Virus record (IMG/VR): IMGVR_UViG_3300025687_000001
Location: 62,001 to 126,000 of that record
Direction: 5' to 3' (one strand)
Source of the DNA: a virus
DNA: 64,000 nt
Part shown: piece by piece, positions 50,142 through 58,085 of the stretch
Layout: each line of letters begins with the position of its first letter
Position numbering within the stretch: the stretch's first letter is position 1
Notes under the pieces: generated by a model
The model's input: the letters and a program-made list of their open reading frames with translations, nothing else
What the model was told of the DNA's origin: nothing
Databases searched by the model: none
Program-made: the position numbers and the translations under genes

Positions 50142-50400
50142 GAAGCTTAGCCTCCGCCTCGGCTGGAAGCGCAACGCCGGCCTCGTTTGCGTTGCCTACA
50201 AGGCCTACACTGTTCACCTTGGTGTGCAGCCTCGAGACTGGCTGTGGGGCCCTGCGTACAGCTGGTACGATGGGTCCCTCCTGGAGTTTGGTCTTGGGCC
50301 GTGGATGCACGCAAATTGGTGCGAGTGTGCCAGTGAACCTGGGGACGTAGAACCTCCTGGTTGGCTGCAGGACTGGGTGGAGAAGCATGGCTGCCGGTGA
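50134..50400 (+). CDS. Small Trp-rich protein of unknown function
   Basis: 88 aa from ATG 50134. Ten Trp residues in a compact beta-like chain (PRDWLWGPAYSWYDGSLLEF). Overlaps the upstream gene by 8 nt. Confidence 0.5.
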   Translation: MSKKLSLRLGWKRNAGLVCVAYKAYTVHLGVQPRDWLWGPAYSWYDGSLLEFGLGPWMHANWCECASEPGDVEPPGWLQDWVEKHGCR

Positions 50401-50458
50401 GTACGGGTTGTACGAGCATGTGGCTACCGGCAACCGCGACGGGTGGGTGTGGTCCTAG
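50387..50458 (+). CDS. Possible 23-aa microprotein
   Basis: ATG 50387 inside the end of the previous gene; product MAAGEYGLYEHVATGNRDGW plus VWS. Stop overlaps the next GTG (TAGTG). Supported only by the chain of overlaps. Confidence 0.3.
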   Translation: MAAGEYGLYEHVATGNRDGWVWS

Positions 50459-50580
50459 TGTCGACGCCCCCCGCACCGGTAAACCCAGGGGCGCAGCCTG
50501 CGTCTACCAACAACGCTAACCTCGCAAGAGGCTTCAAGAATTTGGAGATGGATTGCCCCGCCCACGACACCTCTTCCTAG
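50458..50580 (+). CDS. Possible 40-aa small protein
   Basis: GTG 50458 shares a base with the preceding stop. Pro/Ala/Asn-rich, disordered (STPPAPVNPGAQPASTNNAN). Overlaps the next gene's start. Confidence 0.3.
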   Translation: MSTPPAPVNPGAQPASTNNANLARGFKNLEMDCPAHDTSS

Positions 50581-50801
50581 CACTAGCAGCGTCAGCAGAG
50601 CTACGCACTGCTTTGGCTGAGAGCGACGCAAACCTGAAGCTCTCGGAACCCCTGGAAGCGCTGCACCTCGCTGCTTGCGTTGTGAAAACGCTCGATAGCC
50701 AGCGGGGGGCTCCTCTGACAGCCGAGGATTCTCGGCTGTACAGAGAGCTACGCTGCTTGCCCCGCAACCACCCCTTGCGCCCCAGGCATCGTAGCTACTA
50801 G
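50553..50801 (+). CDS. Small helical protein of unknown function
   Basis: 82 aa from a TTG at 50553 with TTTGGAG 7-13 bases ahead. Helical and Ala/Leu-rich (LFLALAASAELRTALAESD; EPLEALHLAACVVKTL). Followed by a terminator. Confidence 0.5.
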   Translation: MPRPRHLFLALAASAELRTALAESDANLKLSEPLEALHLAACVVKTLDSQRGAPLTAEDSRLYRELRCLPRNHPLRPRHRSY

Positions 50802-50831
50802 GAAGCGGAGGCCTCGCCTCTCCTTCCTTTT
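50801..50831 (+). terminator. Rho-independent terminator, imperfect stem
   Basis: GGAAGCGGAGGC-CTC-GCCTCTCCTTCC (two mismatches) followed by TTTT. Confidence 0.65.
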
Positions 50832-50833
50832 AT

Positions 50834-51418
50834 GTGGCACAAGATAAGGACATGTACGACCACTACTTGTGGACAAAGGCACAAGAGAACATTCGGATCG
50901 CTCTCGGCCTACACCCACCGCACATAGTTTTTTGGATGTGGCACAGAGAGTGGGCTCCTGCGGGAGCTCGCGACTACCGCATCCTGCGAGCTAAGCTGGA
51001 TCTCAAAGCATGCCAGGCAGCAGCCGCTACGATGCGTACCCAGGAAGACAACCTGGTGCGCTTATTTGATGAGACAGGGGACGCAGAGTTCCGCAGGAAA
51101 GCGGAGAAGCTGCGTAAGCATCGAGAGGGGGCGCTTACTCGGGAGTTGCGTCTAAGGCACCTGGCGCTGGGCTTTCTTCGGGAGAAACCGCGGTCTCTTG
51201 TAGCGCCTCGCGGGAGCTTTACGGGCAGACGCCGTGTGTGGTACTTAGTGCCCTCTGGAGAAATCCTCTCCTACGCGTACTTAGCCACTATGAACTGCAG
51301 TATGGTGGATACGGAGCACGGTCTACACGCAGACAACATCAGCGGCCACGTGACCACCTCACTTAACTCCACTAAATTTTTCGTTAGAGCGCTAGACTCT
51401 TGGTTGAGAGAGACGTGA
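50834..51418 (+). CDS. Helical protein of unknown function
   Basis: 194 aa from GTG 50834; ATG 50852 (MYDHYLWTKAQ) is the likelier start if TGGCACAAG at 50835-50843 is a promoter. Helical middle (LDLKACQAAAATMRTQEDNLV; ELRLRHLALGFL) and a beta-like C-terminal third. Unknown function. Confidence 0.55.
   Translation: MAQDKDMYDHYLWTKAQENIRIALGLHPPHIVFWMWHREWAPAGARDYRILRAKLDLKACQAAAATMRTQEDNLVRLFDETGDAEFRRKAEKLRKHREGALTRELRLRHLALGFLREKPRSLVAPRGSFTGRRRVWYLVPSGEILSYAYLATMNCSMVDTEHGLHADNISGHVTTSLNSTKFFVRALDSWLRET
50835..50843 (+). promoter_or_regulatory. Extended -10-like element TGGCACAAG
   Basis: TGGCACAAG 8 bases before ATG 50852, directly behind a terminator, so a fresh start of transcription is plausible. 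Confidence 0.5.
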
Positions 51419-51489
51419 AATACCTCTACACAAACCCACACAAGGTCTATGAGTTTCTATCTAGGGCCCAGCACAAAGCTACTGCTTAA
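51415..51489 (+). CDS. Possible 24-aa microprotein
   Basis: GTG 51415 overlaps the previous stop (GTGA). Product starts MKYLYTNPHKVYEFLSRAQH. Only overlap geometry supports it. Confidence 0.3.
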   Translation: MKYLYTNPHKVYEFLSRAQHKATA

Positions 51490-51538
51490 GACCACTGCGG
51501 GCGTCGGGGGCATCGCCATTCTCATTGGTGTAGTATAG
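51449..51538 (+). CDS. Possible 29-aa membrane microprotein
   Basis: ATG 51449; a basic N-terminal part is followed by a short hydrophobic end (TAGVGGIAILIGVV). Confidence 0.35.
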   Translation: MSFYLGPSTKLLLKTTAGVGGIAILIGVV

Positions 51539-51548
51539 CTGGAAGTAC

Positions 51549-51701
51549 GTGCCTGGACTGTCTCACATTACGCTGCGAGTGCTAAACGCCACTCAGCTGC
51601 TCGAGCAGCTACTCGAGGCTAAAGAAACTTGCAGTAAGATCGAGGAAGAAGATTTTGAGGCGTACCTCTACCACCAAGCCTCCAGCAAACATGATATATA
51701 A
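51549..51701 (+). CDS. Small acidic protein
   Basis: 50 aa from GTG 51549 with GGA 6-8 bases ahead. Helical (ITLRVLNATQLLEQLLEAKE) with an acidic patch (KIEEEDFEAYL). Reading looks protein-like although short. Confidence 0.4.
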   Translation: MPGLSHITLRVLNATQLLEQLLEAKETCSKIEEEDFEAYLYHQASSKHDI

Positions 51702-51730
51702 CAGCCACTACTACTCAGGAGAATCCTCCA

Positions 51731-52105
51731 GTGTCTGATATCGCTATTGATACCGCCGAGACCCCGGCTCCGGAAGCCGAGTCGGGCCCTGCTCGTCCGG
51801 GTATTGCTCCTCCGCCTAACGGGACCCCCTGTGTGCTCACTGTCGTGTTCAAGGACACGCACATCACGATGGAGCTGCAGACTCGGTGCTTCCAGGGGTT
51901 CAACCCCTTCAACGTTCCCGCTGTTCACGCTGCTACGCTGCGTCAGGGTGGCGGGGCTATGGTGTTCTCGCTCAACCCTGAGGGCACCGAAAGCGTGTCC
52001 TTTGAGTCCGAGAGCGTAGCCAGCATCTGGGCGCGGGTGCCACAGCCCAAGAGCGCTCCTACGCCGATGCCTCAGCCCAAGCCTCGAGTTCGTAAGCGTA
52101 AGTGA
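51731..52105 (+). CDS. Small beta-domain protein with disordered ends
   Basis: 124 aa, GTG start with CAGGAG 8 bases ahead. Pro/Ala-rich N terminus, a beta core (CVLTVVFKDTHITMELQTRCF ... GGAMVFSLNPEGTESVSFES) and a basic tail (KPRVRKRK). Possibly nucleic-acid or capsid binding; unproven. Confidence 0.55.
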   Translation: MSDIAIDTAETPAPEAESGPARPGIAPPPNGTPCVLTVVFKDTHITMELQTRCFQGFNPFNVPAVHAATLRQGGGAMVFSLNPEGTESVSFESESVASIWARVPQPKSAPTPMPQPKPRVRKRK

Positions 52106-52172
52106 GCCTTCCCAAGGCAGTTGCCGGAAGGGCGGCAGGGCCCTCGATGTACAGACTGTGGAGGCAAAATAG

Positions 52173-52373
52173 ATGGGTAGCGAAGCGTCCCACACCCGGT
52201 ACGTAGTGCAAGCCAAGGAAGGCTGGTACATCGCCGGAAACACGGAAAAGACGTTGGCTAGCTTAGGCAGAGCCCGGCAGTGGAGCACCAAGGCTGAGGC
52301 TGATGCCTGGGCTAAGCCCTACGGCGGCGAGTACCGCGTGCTAGAAATCACAGTCCACATCAAGGTTGCGTGA
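52173..52373 (+). CDS. Small protein, SPOR-like fold possible
   Basis: 66 aa. YVVQAKEGWYIAGN, WSTKAEADAWAKPYGGEYRV and LEITVHIKV give a beta-alpha-beta pattern similar to short SPOR/AP2-like modules. Precedes the paralogue array by 18 nt. Confidence 0.5.
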   Translation: MGSEASHTRYVVQAKEGWYIAGNTEKTLASLGRARQWSTKAEADAWAKPYGGEYRVLEITVHIKVA

Positions 52374-52377
52374 AACC

Positions 52378-52386
52378 TGGCACAAG
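52378..52386 (+). promoter_or_regulatory. Extended -10-like element TGGCACAAG
   Basis: TGGCACAAGAGAGTATG: element 5 bases before ATG 52392. Nearly the same 17-mer occurs at 54897, where it also ends in an ATG. Confidence 0.55.
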
Positions 52387-52391
52387 AGAGT

Positions 52392-52751
52392 ATGACAAGC
52401 CTAGTAAGGCAGATTGACGCTGCCCTACAGCTTCTTGGTTGGAGTCCCCTTACGGACTTTGGAGAGATTAGTCTCTGCAGTTTACGTGAAGAGTGGGTGG
52501 CCGATATGACGGCTAATCTCTCCTGGCCGAGGGACGCCCAGATTAGTAGATGGTGCAGCAGCGCTACCCGTGGCGTAGGGAAAGAGGCGGGTACCACAAT
52601 CTACGTCCTAGCCAACCTAAAAGACCCGCACATGGTGTTCCTGGCCTCCCTCACACACCTAGGCCCAAGCAAGTTCAGCAGCGAACACGCAGTGCTTCAC
52701 GCAAACTACCCAAACTGGGAATGGCTGCTCAACCACACTGCAGCCCAGTAG
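52392..52751 (+). CDS. Array protein 1 (small paralogue family)
   Basis: 119 aa. N-terminal helix ends in LQLLGW, as in the other array members. Trp-rich body (WVADMTANLSWPRDAQISRW). It opens the tandem array of short divergent genes in 52.4-64 kb. Function unknown. Confidence 0.55.
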   Translation: MTSLVRQIDAALQLLGWSPLTDFGEISLCSLREEWVADMTANLSWPRDAQISRWCSSATRGVGKEAGTTIYVLANLKDPHMVFLASLTHLGPSKFSSEHAVLHANYPNWEWLLNHTAAQ

Positions 52752-52767
52752 AAAACCCCGACGTGTC

Positions 52768-53106
52768 GTGCCTGCTACAACTAATCCATTGGGATACTTA
52801 AGTAAGTTAGCGGGTGTCATGGACCTCGCGGGCTTTACCTACGTTGATCGGTGGCTAACGCCTCAACTGATCGGGGGGTTGCCCACCGACATGGCCCACA
52901 ACCCTAGCAGGGTAGACTATGTACTCGGAGAGTCCGTGCATGTAGTGGCGTGTGTCGTAGAAGTAGGGTTCCAGGTCAAGCAGGCCAAGCTGGCCATCTA
53001 CGTCTACAGCCCTGAAAAGCCTGAAGTACCCGGCTACCACGCTGTGCTCGACAACGCTGTTGCCGCTTTCGGCGTTGTTGCTGCTTTCATTGAGGACATG
53101 AGATGA
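52768..53106 (+). CDS. Array protein 2
   Basis: 112 aa from GTG 52768; ATG 52819 (MDLAGFTYVDRW) also fits. Carries the family GF/GY motif (LAGFTYVDRW), a beta core (VHVVACVVEVGF) and a hydrophobic C-terminal helix. ATGA overlap with the next gene. Confidence 0.5.
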   Translation: MPATTNPLGYLSKLAGVMDLAGFTYVDRWLTPQLIGGLPTDMAHNPSRVDYVLGESVHVVACVVEVGFQVKQAKLAIYVYSPEKPEVPGYHAVLDNAVAAFGVVAAFIEDMR

Positions 53107-53522
53107 GCCTGATTGACCTTAGCAACTGGGACCCCGCCTTCATCAAGGCTAGCGCTGCTGCGCTGCTTACGCTGCCCGTTGACCCAGCAGAGGTGCAGGT
53201 CCAGCTGCGTGCTAGTGAGTTGAATACGTATTCCTCGGAAGGGGTGATGACATGGCCCTACTCAAAGGATGTCCTCTCTAGCTATGGCGACACTCCGTGG
53301 GTCAGTGCAATCTGGTTAGACCTGGCCAACCTGCCAGGTCTTCACTTTCGGTCAGCCAGTTACGACCTCTGGTACATCAATACTCGCTGGATCGTGGGGT
53401 GCAACGTCCACCCAGACCATCCAGGGCTGCCGGAGATATCCTGGTGCAAAGAAGTCAGCACTCCCTACGAAGTCTACGAGGGCGGCGTGAGAGCACTCAA
53501 TGAGCTCTGGTCCTGTGGATAG
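53103..53522 (+). CDS. Array protein 3
   Basis: 139 aa. Its N terminus (LSNWDPAFIKASAAALLTLPV) does not show the family motif clearly; the beta core with WVSAIWLDLANLPGLHF and the C-terminal helix (YEVYEGGVRALNELW) fit the general plan. Confidence 0.5.
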   Translation: MSLIDLSNWDPAFIKASAAALLTLPVDPAEVQVQLRASELNTYSSEGVMTWPYSKDVLSSYGDTPWVSAIWLDLANLPGLHFRSASYDLWYINTRWIVGCNVHPDHPGLPEISWCKEVSTPYEVYEGGVRALNELWSCG

Positions 53523-53572
53523 CCCGCCCTTGCACGGACGGCTGTTCGACCGTACATGGGCGCCACGGCCTG

Positions 53573-53818
53573 GTGCTGTACGTGTTTGTGCGGCTGAGCA
53601 GTGGTAGCGCCTACGTGGTCAGCAACGTGTCGTGGGCGCAAATGTTCAAGCGCCCTTCAAGACAGGGAAATATGCTTCACGTAGGACGCCCTAGCTGGGA
53701 GCTGAAGCGCGAGCGTACGCGCGTAAGCCTTGAGCACCCCGCAGAAGTGCAGCAACACATCCTCAAGGAACTCGACCGGCCTCACAGGCATGCAAAACGA
53801 ATTAGCGCTCAACGCTAA
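53573..53818 (+). CDS. Array-region small basic protein
   Basis: 81 aa from GTG 53573. A hydrophobic strand start (LYVFVRLSSGSAYVV) and a very basic C-terminal half (ELKRERTRVSLEHPAEVQQH). Not an obvious family member; overlaps the next gene by 29 nt. Confidence 0.4.
   Translation: MLYVFVRLSSGSAYVVSNVSWAQMFKRPSRQGNMLHVGRPSWELKRERTRVSLEHPAEVQQHILKELDRPHRHAKRISAQR
53716..53725. repeat. Palindrome TACGCGCGTA
   Basis: Inside the 81-aa basic gene. Confidence 0.8.
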
Positions 53819-54209
53819 GCTGCTCCTGAGAGCAGCAGAGCTGTTAGGGTGGGAAGCGCCGGTGCAGGTAGCCACAAGCTCCCTGGACAAGCACATCGGG
53901 GCAGGGATCTACTACACTATTGGGCGGTTCTCAGGGCGAGGCATCACCATAAGCGTAGCTACGAGCACCGACAACGTCTGGAAACCCCTGCTAACTTACG
54001 GACCCTGCGAGCGGCGCGAGCCTACGCACTGGGAAGACCGACAATACAAGCATCCCAAGTACGTCTTCATGCCTTCGTATAGGCGAGAACAATGTAACAG
54101 CATACAAACACTGTTCGCAGCGACAGACTTTCTCGCAGAGCAAGCAGCGTGGTTCAGGGACTGTTCCCGCAAGGGAAGGCTGTATGTACGAAAGGAGTAC
54201 TCCTCGTGA
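53790..54209 (+). CDS. Array protein 4
   Basis: 139 aa from ATG 53790. Family helix LLLRAAELLGWEAPVQVA, beta core (GITISVATSTDNVWKP) and C-terminal helix (TDFLAEQAAWFRDC). Stop overlaps the next start (GTGA). Confidence 0.55.
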   Translation: MQNELALNAKLLLRAAELLGWEAPVQVATSSLDKHIGAGIYYTIGRFSGRGITISVATSTDNVWKPLLTYGPCERREPTHWEDRQYKHPKYVFMPSYRREQCNSIQTLFAATDFLAEQAAWFRDCSRKGRLYVRKEYSS

Positions 54210-54493
54210 GTGACCTGAGGACACTGCTTACCTCGCTTGCGCTGCTTGGGTTCCAAGCAAACCGCGCGGGCGGCATGATCAGTGGTAGGTTCGAATTCAG
54301 CGAGGCCAATACATTGGTGCTAGTCTACGTGCCCGACGACCGAGGCCGCCTGTACTTGTCGCTGACCATAACGCCTTCCGCCCTAGACTGGGTGGCCTCG
54401 ACAACTACCCAATTTCCGGTGACCTGGGTGACCCCCCAAGACTTCCCTGCAGTGGCAGCATGGCTTCTCAGCGGATTGCCTCGAGATGAGTAA
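54206..54493 (+). CDS. Array protein 5
   Basis: 95 aa from GTG 54206. Clear family plan: SDLRTLLTSLALLGFQAN at the start, strands (NTLVLVYVPDDRGRLYLSL), and DFPAVAAWLLSGL at the end. Confidence 0.55.
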   Translation: MSDLRTLLTSLALLGFQANRAGGMISGRFEFSEANTLVLVYVPDDRGRLYLSLTITPSALDWVASTTTQFPVTWVTPQDFPAVAAWLLSGLPRDE

Positions 54494-54513
54494 AGCAACG
54501 CTCAACGCTACCA

Positions 54514-54861
54514 ATGACCAAGACTGAAGCGCGAGTAGCGCTAGAGGCGCATGGGTACGTGGCCCGCTACCCCTCCGCTGCTTTCCCTAATCACGCTAAC
54601 GGGGTACTGGTAGCTAAGCGCGGAGCGCCTACTGTGCTATCGCTGTCCTATAACCCGGACGTACTGGACCTGGTACTCGAGGTAGGTTCTGCAGATGTGT
54701 GGAAACAATCGGGTGGGCTCTTTGTTCAGTGGCATCTTCCGGGTCTTCGACCAATAGGTACCCCCTACCACTACCACCACGACGGTTACCTGCCGTCTGA
54801 GTACTTCCTGGAGTTCTTGCTGCTGATGAAGAAAGCCTTTCATGACATCACCGGCAGCTGA
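54514..54861 (+). CDS. Array protein 6
   Basis: 115 aa. MTKTEARVALEAHGYVARYP is a typical array N terminus; strands TVLSLSYNPDVLDLVLEVG; His/Tyr-rich loop (YHYHHDGY); C-terminal helix EYFLEFLLLMKKAF. Confidence 0.55.
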   Translation: MTKTEARVALEAHGYVARYPSAAFPNHANGVLVAKRGAPTVLSLSYNPDVLDLVLEVGSADVWKQSGGLFVQWHLPGLRPIGTPYHYHHDGYLPSEYFLEFLLLMKKAFHDITGS

Positions 54862-55243
54862 GCTCCTTTTTAGCCCGCAAGACCAGGCGGCGTTTGTGGC
54901 ACAAGCGAGTATGAACCTGACTACCGCGGCACAGGTCTTTGATCTTTGCGGCTACGATGTCGAAGCCGTCTACCCAACTAGGCCGTCGCTGTTAGCCACC
55001 ACCCGCGGCGCCTTCTCCACCGGCGGCGCCTTCTCTGGGCAAACTGCGGACACAATAGAGTGTGAGCTTAGCATCGACTCGTGTGGTTTCCTATTGACAG
55101 TCCTCTACGGGAAGGCTTGGTATCCCACTCTTAGAGATCCCTTGCGCACTTGGGTAGACAGCGAACCCCACATGCAAGAGCTAGAAGTACACACAGCGCA
55201 AGAGCTGCTTGCGCTGTGTGCGTGGCTGAAGACAGCGCTGTGA
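54842..55243 (+). CDS. Array protein 7, two possible starts
   Basis: 133 aa from ATG 54842 (20-nt overlap with the previous gene) or 110 aa from ATG 54911. The second start gives MNLTTAAQVFDLCGYDVEA, which aligns with the family start, and follows a TGGCACAAG element by 5 bases. C-terminal helix TAQELLALCAWLKTAL is typical. Confidence 0.5.
   Translation: MTSPAAELLFSPQDQAAFVAQASMNLTTAAQVFDLCGYDVEAVYPTRPSLLATTRGAFSTGGAFSGQTADTIECELSIDSCGFLLTVLYGKAWYPTLRDPLRTWVDSEPHMQELEVHTAQELLALCAWLKTAL
54897..54905 (+). promoter_or_regulatory. Extended -10-like element TGGCACAAG
   Basis: TGGCACAAGCGAGTATG; internal to the longer form of array protein 7 and 5 bases before its alternative ATG 54911. Confidence 0.5.
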
Positions 55244-55620
55244 GCCACAACAGATACCCTACAAATGAAGAGGCCTGGGAGATGCTAAAGCTCATGGGCT
55301 TCCACCAGTCTTACATCCCTAGCCATGTACGCGAATCTCTCTCTGCTGTGTACTGCTATCCAAAAGTACACATGCGACACGCGGTCCTTGAGATACGGTG
55401 GTTCGAAGGCGCAGGGAACCTTTTCGCCCATTTGAGCGGTGGCTGGGTCAGCAACACACTTACGTCACCGTGGGAGATAATGTTTGTTCGGTGGGACCCG
55501 TGGGAGCCAGGCCTTCCACACACTCTCGCTGGAGTAGCGCTAACGCTGCCCAAGCTGCAAGCTCGGCTCGCCGAGCTCATGCAGCAATTCAAGGAAGCCA
55601 ATGCTTCGCTGTACGCCTGA
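55240..55620 (+). CDS. Array protein 8
   Basis: 126 aa from GTG 55240 (GTGA overlap). YPTNEEAWEMLKLMGFHQSY at the start, Trp-rich beta core (FEGAGNLFAHLSGGWV), C-terminal helix LPKLQARLAELMQQFKEA. Confidence 0.5.
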   Translation: MSHNRYPTNEEAWEMLKLMGFHQSYIPSHVRESLSAVYCYPKVHMRHAVLEIRWFEGAGNLFAHLSGGWVSNTLTSPWEIMFVRWDPWEPGLPHTLAGVALTLPKLQARLAELMQQFKEANASLYA

Positions 55621-55963
55621 CCGAGCTTGTCTTGTCTTTGAGCTGCTAGGGTTCGCCAACCTGGCGTACTACACCCGGGACCCCCAGCGCCGAGCCGCCA
55701 CGGGATTTCACAGCGCGGGAGGCCACCTCTACGCTCTCGTAGTGGCCTGGGACGCGGAGGTGGAAGAGTTTTTCTCCGAAGCAGGCCTCGGCATGATCCT
55801 CGACACTTCGGATCCCCCCACGCAGCCTCCGACAGTGGTTTGGTCCGCGATGTATCCTCCGGAGCCCTTGCTCCCAGCAATAGAAGTGAAGACAGTGCAA
55901 GAGCTGCTCAACGCTACTTGCGCTGCTTTCGCTGCTTTCCATGAAAAATACGGAGATGACTAG
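55601..55963 (+). CDS. Array protein 9
   Basis: 120 aa, 20-nt overlap with the previous gene. ACLVFELLGFANLAYY, acidic beta core (LVVAWDAEVEEFF) and TVQELLNATCAAFAAFHEKY at the end. Confidence 0.5.
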   Translation: MLRCTPDRACLVFELLGFANLAYYTRDPQRRAATGFHSAGGHLYALVVAWDAEVEEFFSEAGLGMILDTSDPPTQPPTVVWSAMYPPEPLLPAIEVKTVQELLNATCAAFAAFHEKYGDD

Positions 55964-56315
55964 AACAGAGTTTGAGATGCTGGCCACGATGTGTGGTTAC
56001 AGAGTGATTACGAGAGACAAAAACGTGTCTAAGTCGTCTGTCGTGGCCTTCGCTACTTGCTATGACACAGGACGAACTAAGCGCGGTGACACGCCCGCAG
56101 TGCTAGTCAAGTGGCTAGCGCCTCCGCCTACATACTTAGGGGTCACCGCAGGCTACGCCCGCCTAATTCCCCTCATCCACGAGGGTAGACTGACACACTG
56201 GACTCACTGGACGAGGCAGGTATACTCCTCTGGGATCCCCCCGCTGCCTGATGCCAAAGAGCTAGCAGCGCTGTTTGCGTGGTTGGCGGAAGGAGTCCTA
56301 AGTGTTGAGACCTAG
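55956..56315 (+). CDS. Array protein 10
   Basis: 119 aa from ATG 55956, giving MTRTEFEMLATMCGYRV; an ATG 15 bases upstream is possible. Ends DAKELAALFAWLAEGVLS. MTRTE is the most common family start. Confidence 0.5.
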   Translation: MTRTEFEMLATMCGYRVITRDKNVSKSSVVAFATCYDTGRTKRGDTPAVLVKWLAPPPTYLGVTAGYARLIPLIHEGRLTHWTHWTRQVYSSGIPPLPDAKELAALFAWLAEGVLSVET

Positions 56316-56658
56316 TGTCCTCCGGGAGGTGCTTGCGCTAGCTGGGTACCACCCTGCTTCCATCCGACACTGGTTTGTGCTGACTTCTCGAGGCACGTCT
56401 GTCCCCCACCTGGCAGAGTCTGACTGTTTTGTCTTGAGTGTAGATATCACCATGCAGGGATCACTGCGCTTCGAGGCAGGCACTGCTATAGTTGCTTTCT
56501 CTGCTGAAGACGACCCAGGCTGCTGCGCAAAACTCTTTCGCTACGGCCGCGCTTCTCTGGTGGAAAGCCTAGACACACCAGACACACCCGAAGAGCTCCT
56601 CGAGCTCCTGGTAAACAAGGCGGAAGCCTTTTACAGGGAGTACAGTGCCAAGCATTGA
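56302..56658 (+). CDS. Array protein 11
   Basis: 118 aa from GTG 56302 with AAGGAG ahead; 14-nt overlap. LREVLALAGYHPASI at the start; TPEELLELLVNKAEAFYREY at the end, the clearest form of the C-terminal motif. Confidence 0.55.
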   Translation: MLRPSVLREVLALAGYHPASIRHWFVLTSRGTSVPHLAESDCFVLSVDITMQGSLRFEAGTAIVAFSAEDDPGCCAKLFRYGRASLVESLDTPDTPEELLELLVNKAEAFYREYSAKH

Positions 56659-56995
56659 GCTGAGTGACAGTAGGAAAGAGTGGCTGCTACAGCTTGCCGG
56701 GTTTGAGATGGTGTACTTAGCTCCACGGCAATACATTGGTAGTCTTAGGCTGCCCGCAACCGGACAACTCTTGCTGGCACAACCACTGACAACAGAGCTA
56801 CGCATGTGGCACGGCGTGGGAGGTACTCACCAGACGTCTTACGGTCGCAGGTCCTACAGCTGGCAAAGCATACCAGTCTTTATCCACTGGCAATATCAAG
56901 GCCCAACAGAGTGGGCAGTGTACGCACAGCTGGTAGAGGCAGCCAACGAGTTTATGGAGACTGGTGTCATCGAGATGTGTTGTGACCAGGACTGA
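56645..56995 (+). CDS. Array protein 12
   Basis: 116 aa, GTG start, 14-nt overlap. SRKEWLLQLAGFEMVYL, Trp/Gln-rich core (YSWQSIPVFIHWQYQG), helix YAQLVEAANEFMET. Confidence 0.5.
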   Translation: MPSIELSDSRKEWLLQLAGFEMVYLAPRQYIGSLRLPATGQLLLAQPLTTELRMWHGVGGTHQTSYGRRSYSWQSIPVFIHWQYQGPTEWAVYAQLVEAANEFMETGVIEMCCDQD

Positions 56996-57242
56996 GATGC
57001 GAGCGCCGCTAGCGCTGCTTGGCTTTCGCGTTTTGAGCAAGGAAGGCCCCTTGGAGTGGGAGGTAGCGGCGAAACAGCTGCCTGGTAGGCCAAAGCTTAT
57101 CTACGTAGATATGGCAAAGGCCGGACCTCCGCATAAGCTCAATGTGTACATAGGTGACGGGGTAATCCTCGGAGTAGAGACAGACGCATACCTGAGGGGA
57201 ATTAGGTGGGGCTCCCCTCCTAAGATAAACCGCAGCGACTGA
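56982..57242 (+). CDS. Array protein 13 (short)
   Basis: 86 aa from GTG 56982 (VTRTEMRAPLALLGFRVL), 14-nt overlap. The chain ends after the beta core and lacks the usual C-terminal helix, so it is probably truncated. Confidence 0.5.
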   Translation: MTRTEMRAPLALLGFRVLSKEGPLEWEVAAKQLPGRPKLIYVDMAKAGPPHKLNVYIGDGVILGVETDAYLRGIRWGSPPKINRSD

Positions 57243-57300
57243 AGTGTCAGCACTCCGATACAGTTGGCCATTGTGTTAGCCAACCAAGTAAGGCTTGCTC

Positions 57301-57636
57301 ATGACTAGGACTGAGATTGGTATTGTCTACCTTGCCTTAGGCATAGAGACTACCACACCCAAGCCCACACACTACTATCCCTGGTTCCTCGGGGTTAGAG
57401 AAGTGGGTCCCTGCGTTTTGTGGGTAGAGACCAGCAACTCTGACGCAAGTGGCGTGAGAAGCCACATCAATGCTTACTGGGGCCCAGGAGTGTTAGAAGG
57501 CTCCGTGGGTCGCAGACGACCTGACCGCGGATGGGACGTTGTACACCGCAGACACTTCAACTGTGACACCCCGCAAGAACTCTACGATCTCCTGGTACAA
57601 GTAATAGGTGAGATCGCAAAGCATGACTCGAACTGA
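57301..57636 (+). CDS. Array protein 14
   Basis: 111 aa from ATG 57301: MTRTEIGIVYLALGIETT. Ends TPQELYDLLVQVIGEIAK. Full family plan. Confidence 0.55.
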   Translation: MTRTEIGIVYLALGIETTTPKPTHYYPWFLGVREVGPCVLWVETSNSDASGVRSHINAYWGPGVLEGSVGRRRPDRGWDVVHRRHFNCDTPQELYDLLVQVIGEIAKHDSN

Positions 57637-57706
57637 GCAATGTAGCCACTACCAGCTGCTCCTGGAAATCACAGACCGCTTCGTTAGATATGCCTCTCGT
57701 GACTAA
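57623..57706 (+). pseudogene. Truncated array member, 27 aa
   Basis: ATG 57623 gives MTRTEQCSHYQLLLEITDRF and stops after 27 codons; only the family N terminus remains, between two full members. Confidence 0.4.
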
Positions 57707-58085
57707 GCAAGAGCTAGCAATGACATTGTCGCTGACAGGGTTTACCCGGACACACCCTGCTGACGCTGTTTGGGTTGGCGGCGCTAAAGGTGTAGGAGAC
57801 AACCTGCTGTGGGTTACCATCACTGATGTCATAGGCGAGTGGTACACCCGAGCTGAGTGGGGGACTGGCTCCTTAGCCAATCGCTCGACTTTGACTCACT
57901 ACTCCCATAGGGACGGCTACACGGGCACGGAATACTACCCTAGGTGGGCGTACCGCCGAGACGGGGGCTTCTTCCCAAGGCGCAAGCAGGTCAAAGCAAC
58001 GTCAGCAACGCCAGCAGCGTTCCTCGCTGAGCTCGCTGAACTCACTGCTCGCGCTGCTGCCTACGACCCCACAAAGACAGCATGA
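57690..58085 (+). CDS. Array protein 15
   Basis: 131 aa. TKQELAMTLSLTGFTRTHP, Tyr/Arg-rich core (YPRWAYRRDGGFFPRRK), ends TPAAFLAELAELTARAAAY. ATGA overlap with the following decayed copy. Confidence 0.55.
   Translation: MPLVTKQELAMTLSLTGFTRTHPADAVWVGGAKGVGDNLLWVTITDVIGEWYTRAEWGTGSLANRSTLTHYSHRDGYTGTEYYPRWAYRRDGGFFPRRKQVKATSATPAAFLAELAELTARAAAYDPTKTA

Noticed and set aside
52378-54905. TGGCAC as a sigma-54 -24 element
   Set aside because: No GC of a TTGCA -12 element at the required distance; the extended -10 reading fits all variants better.
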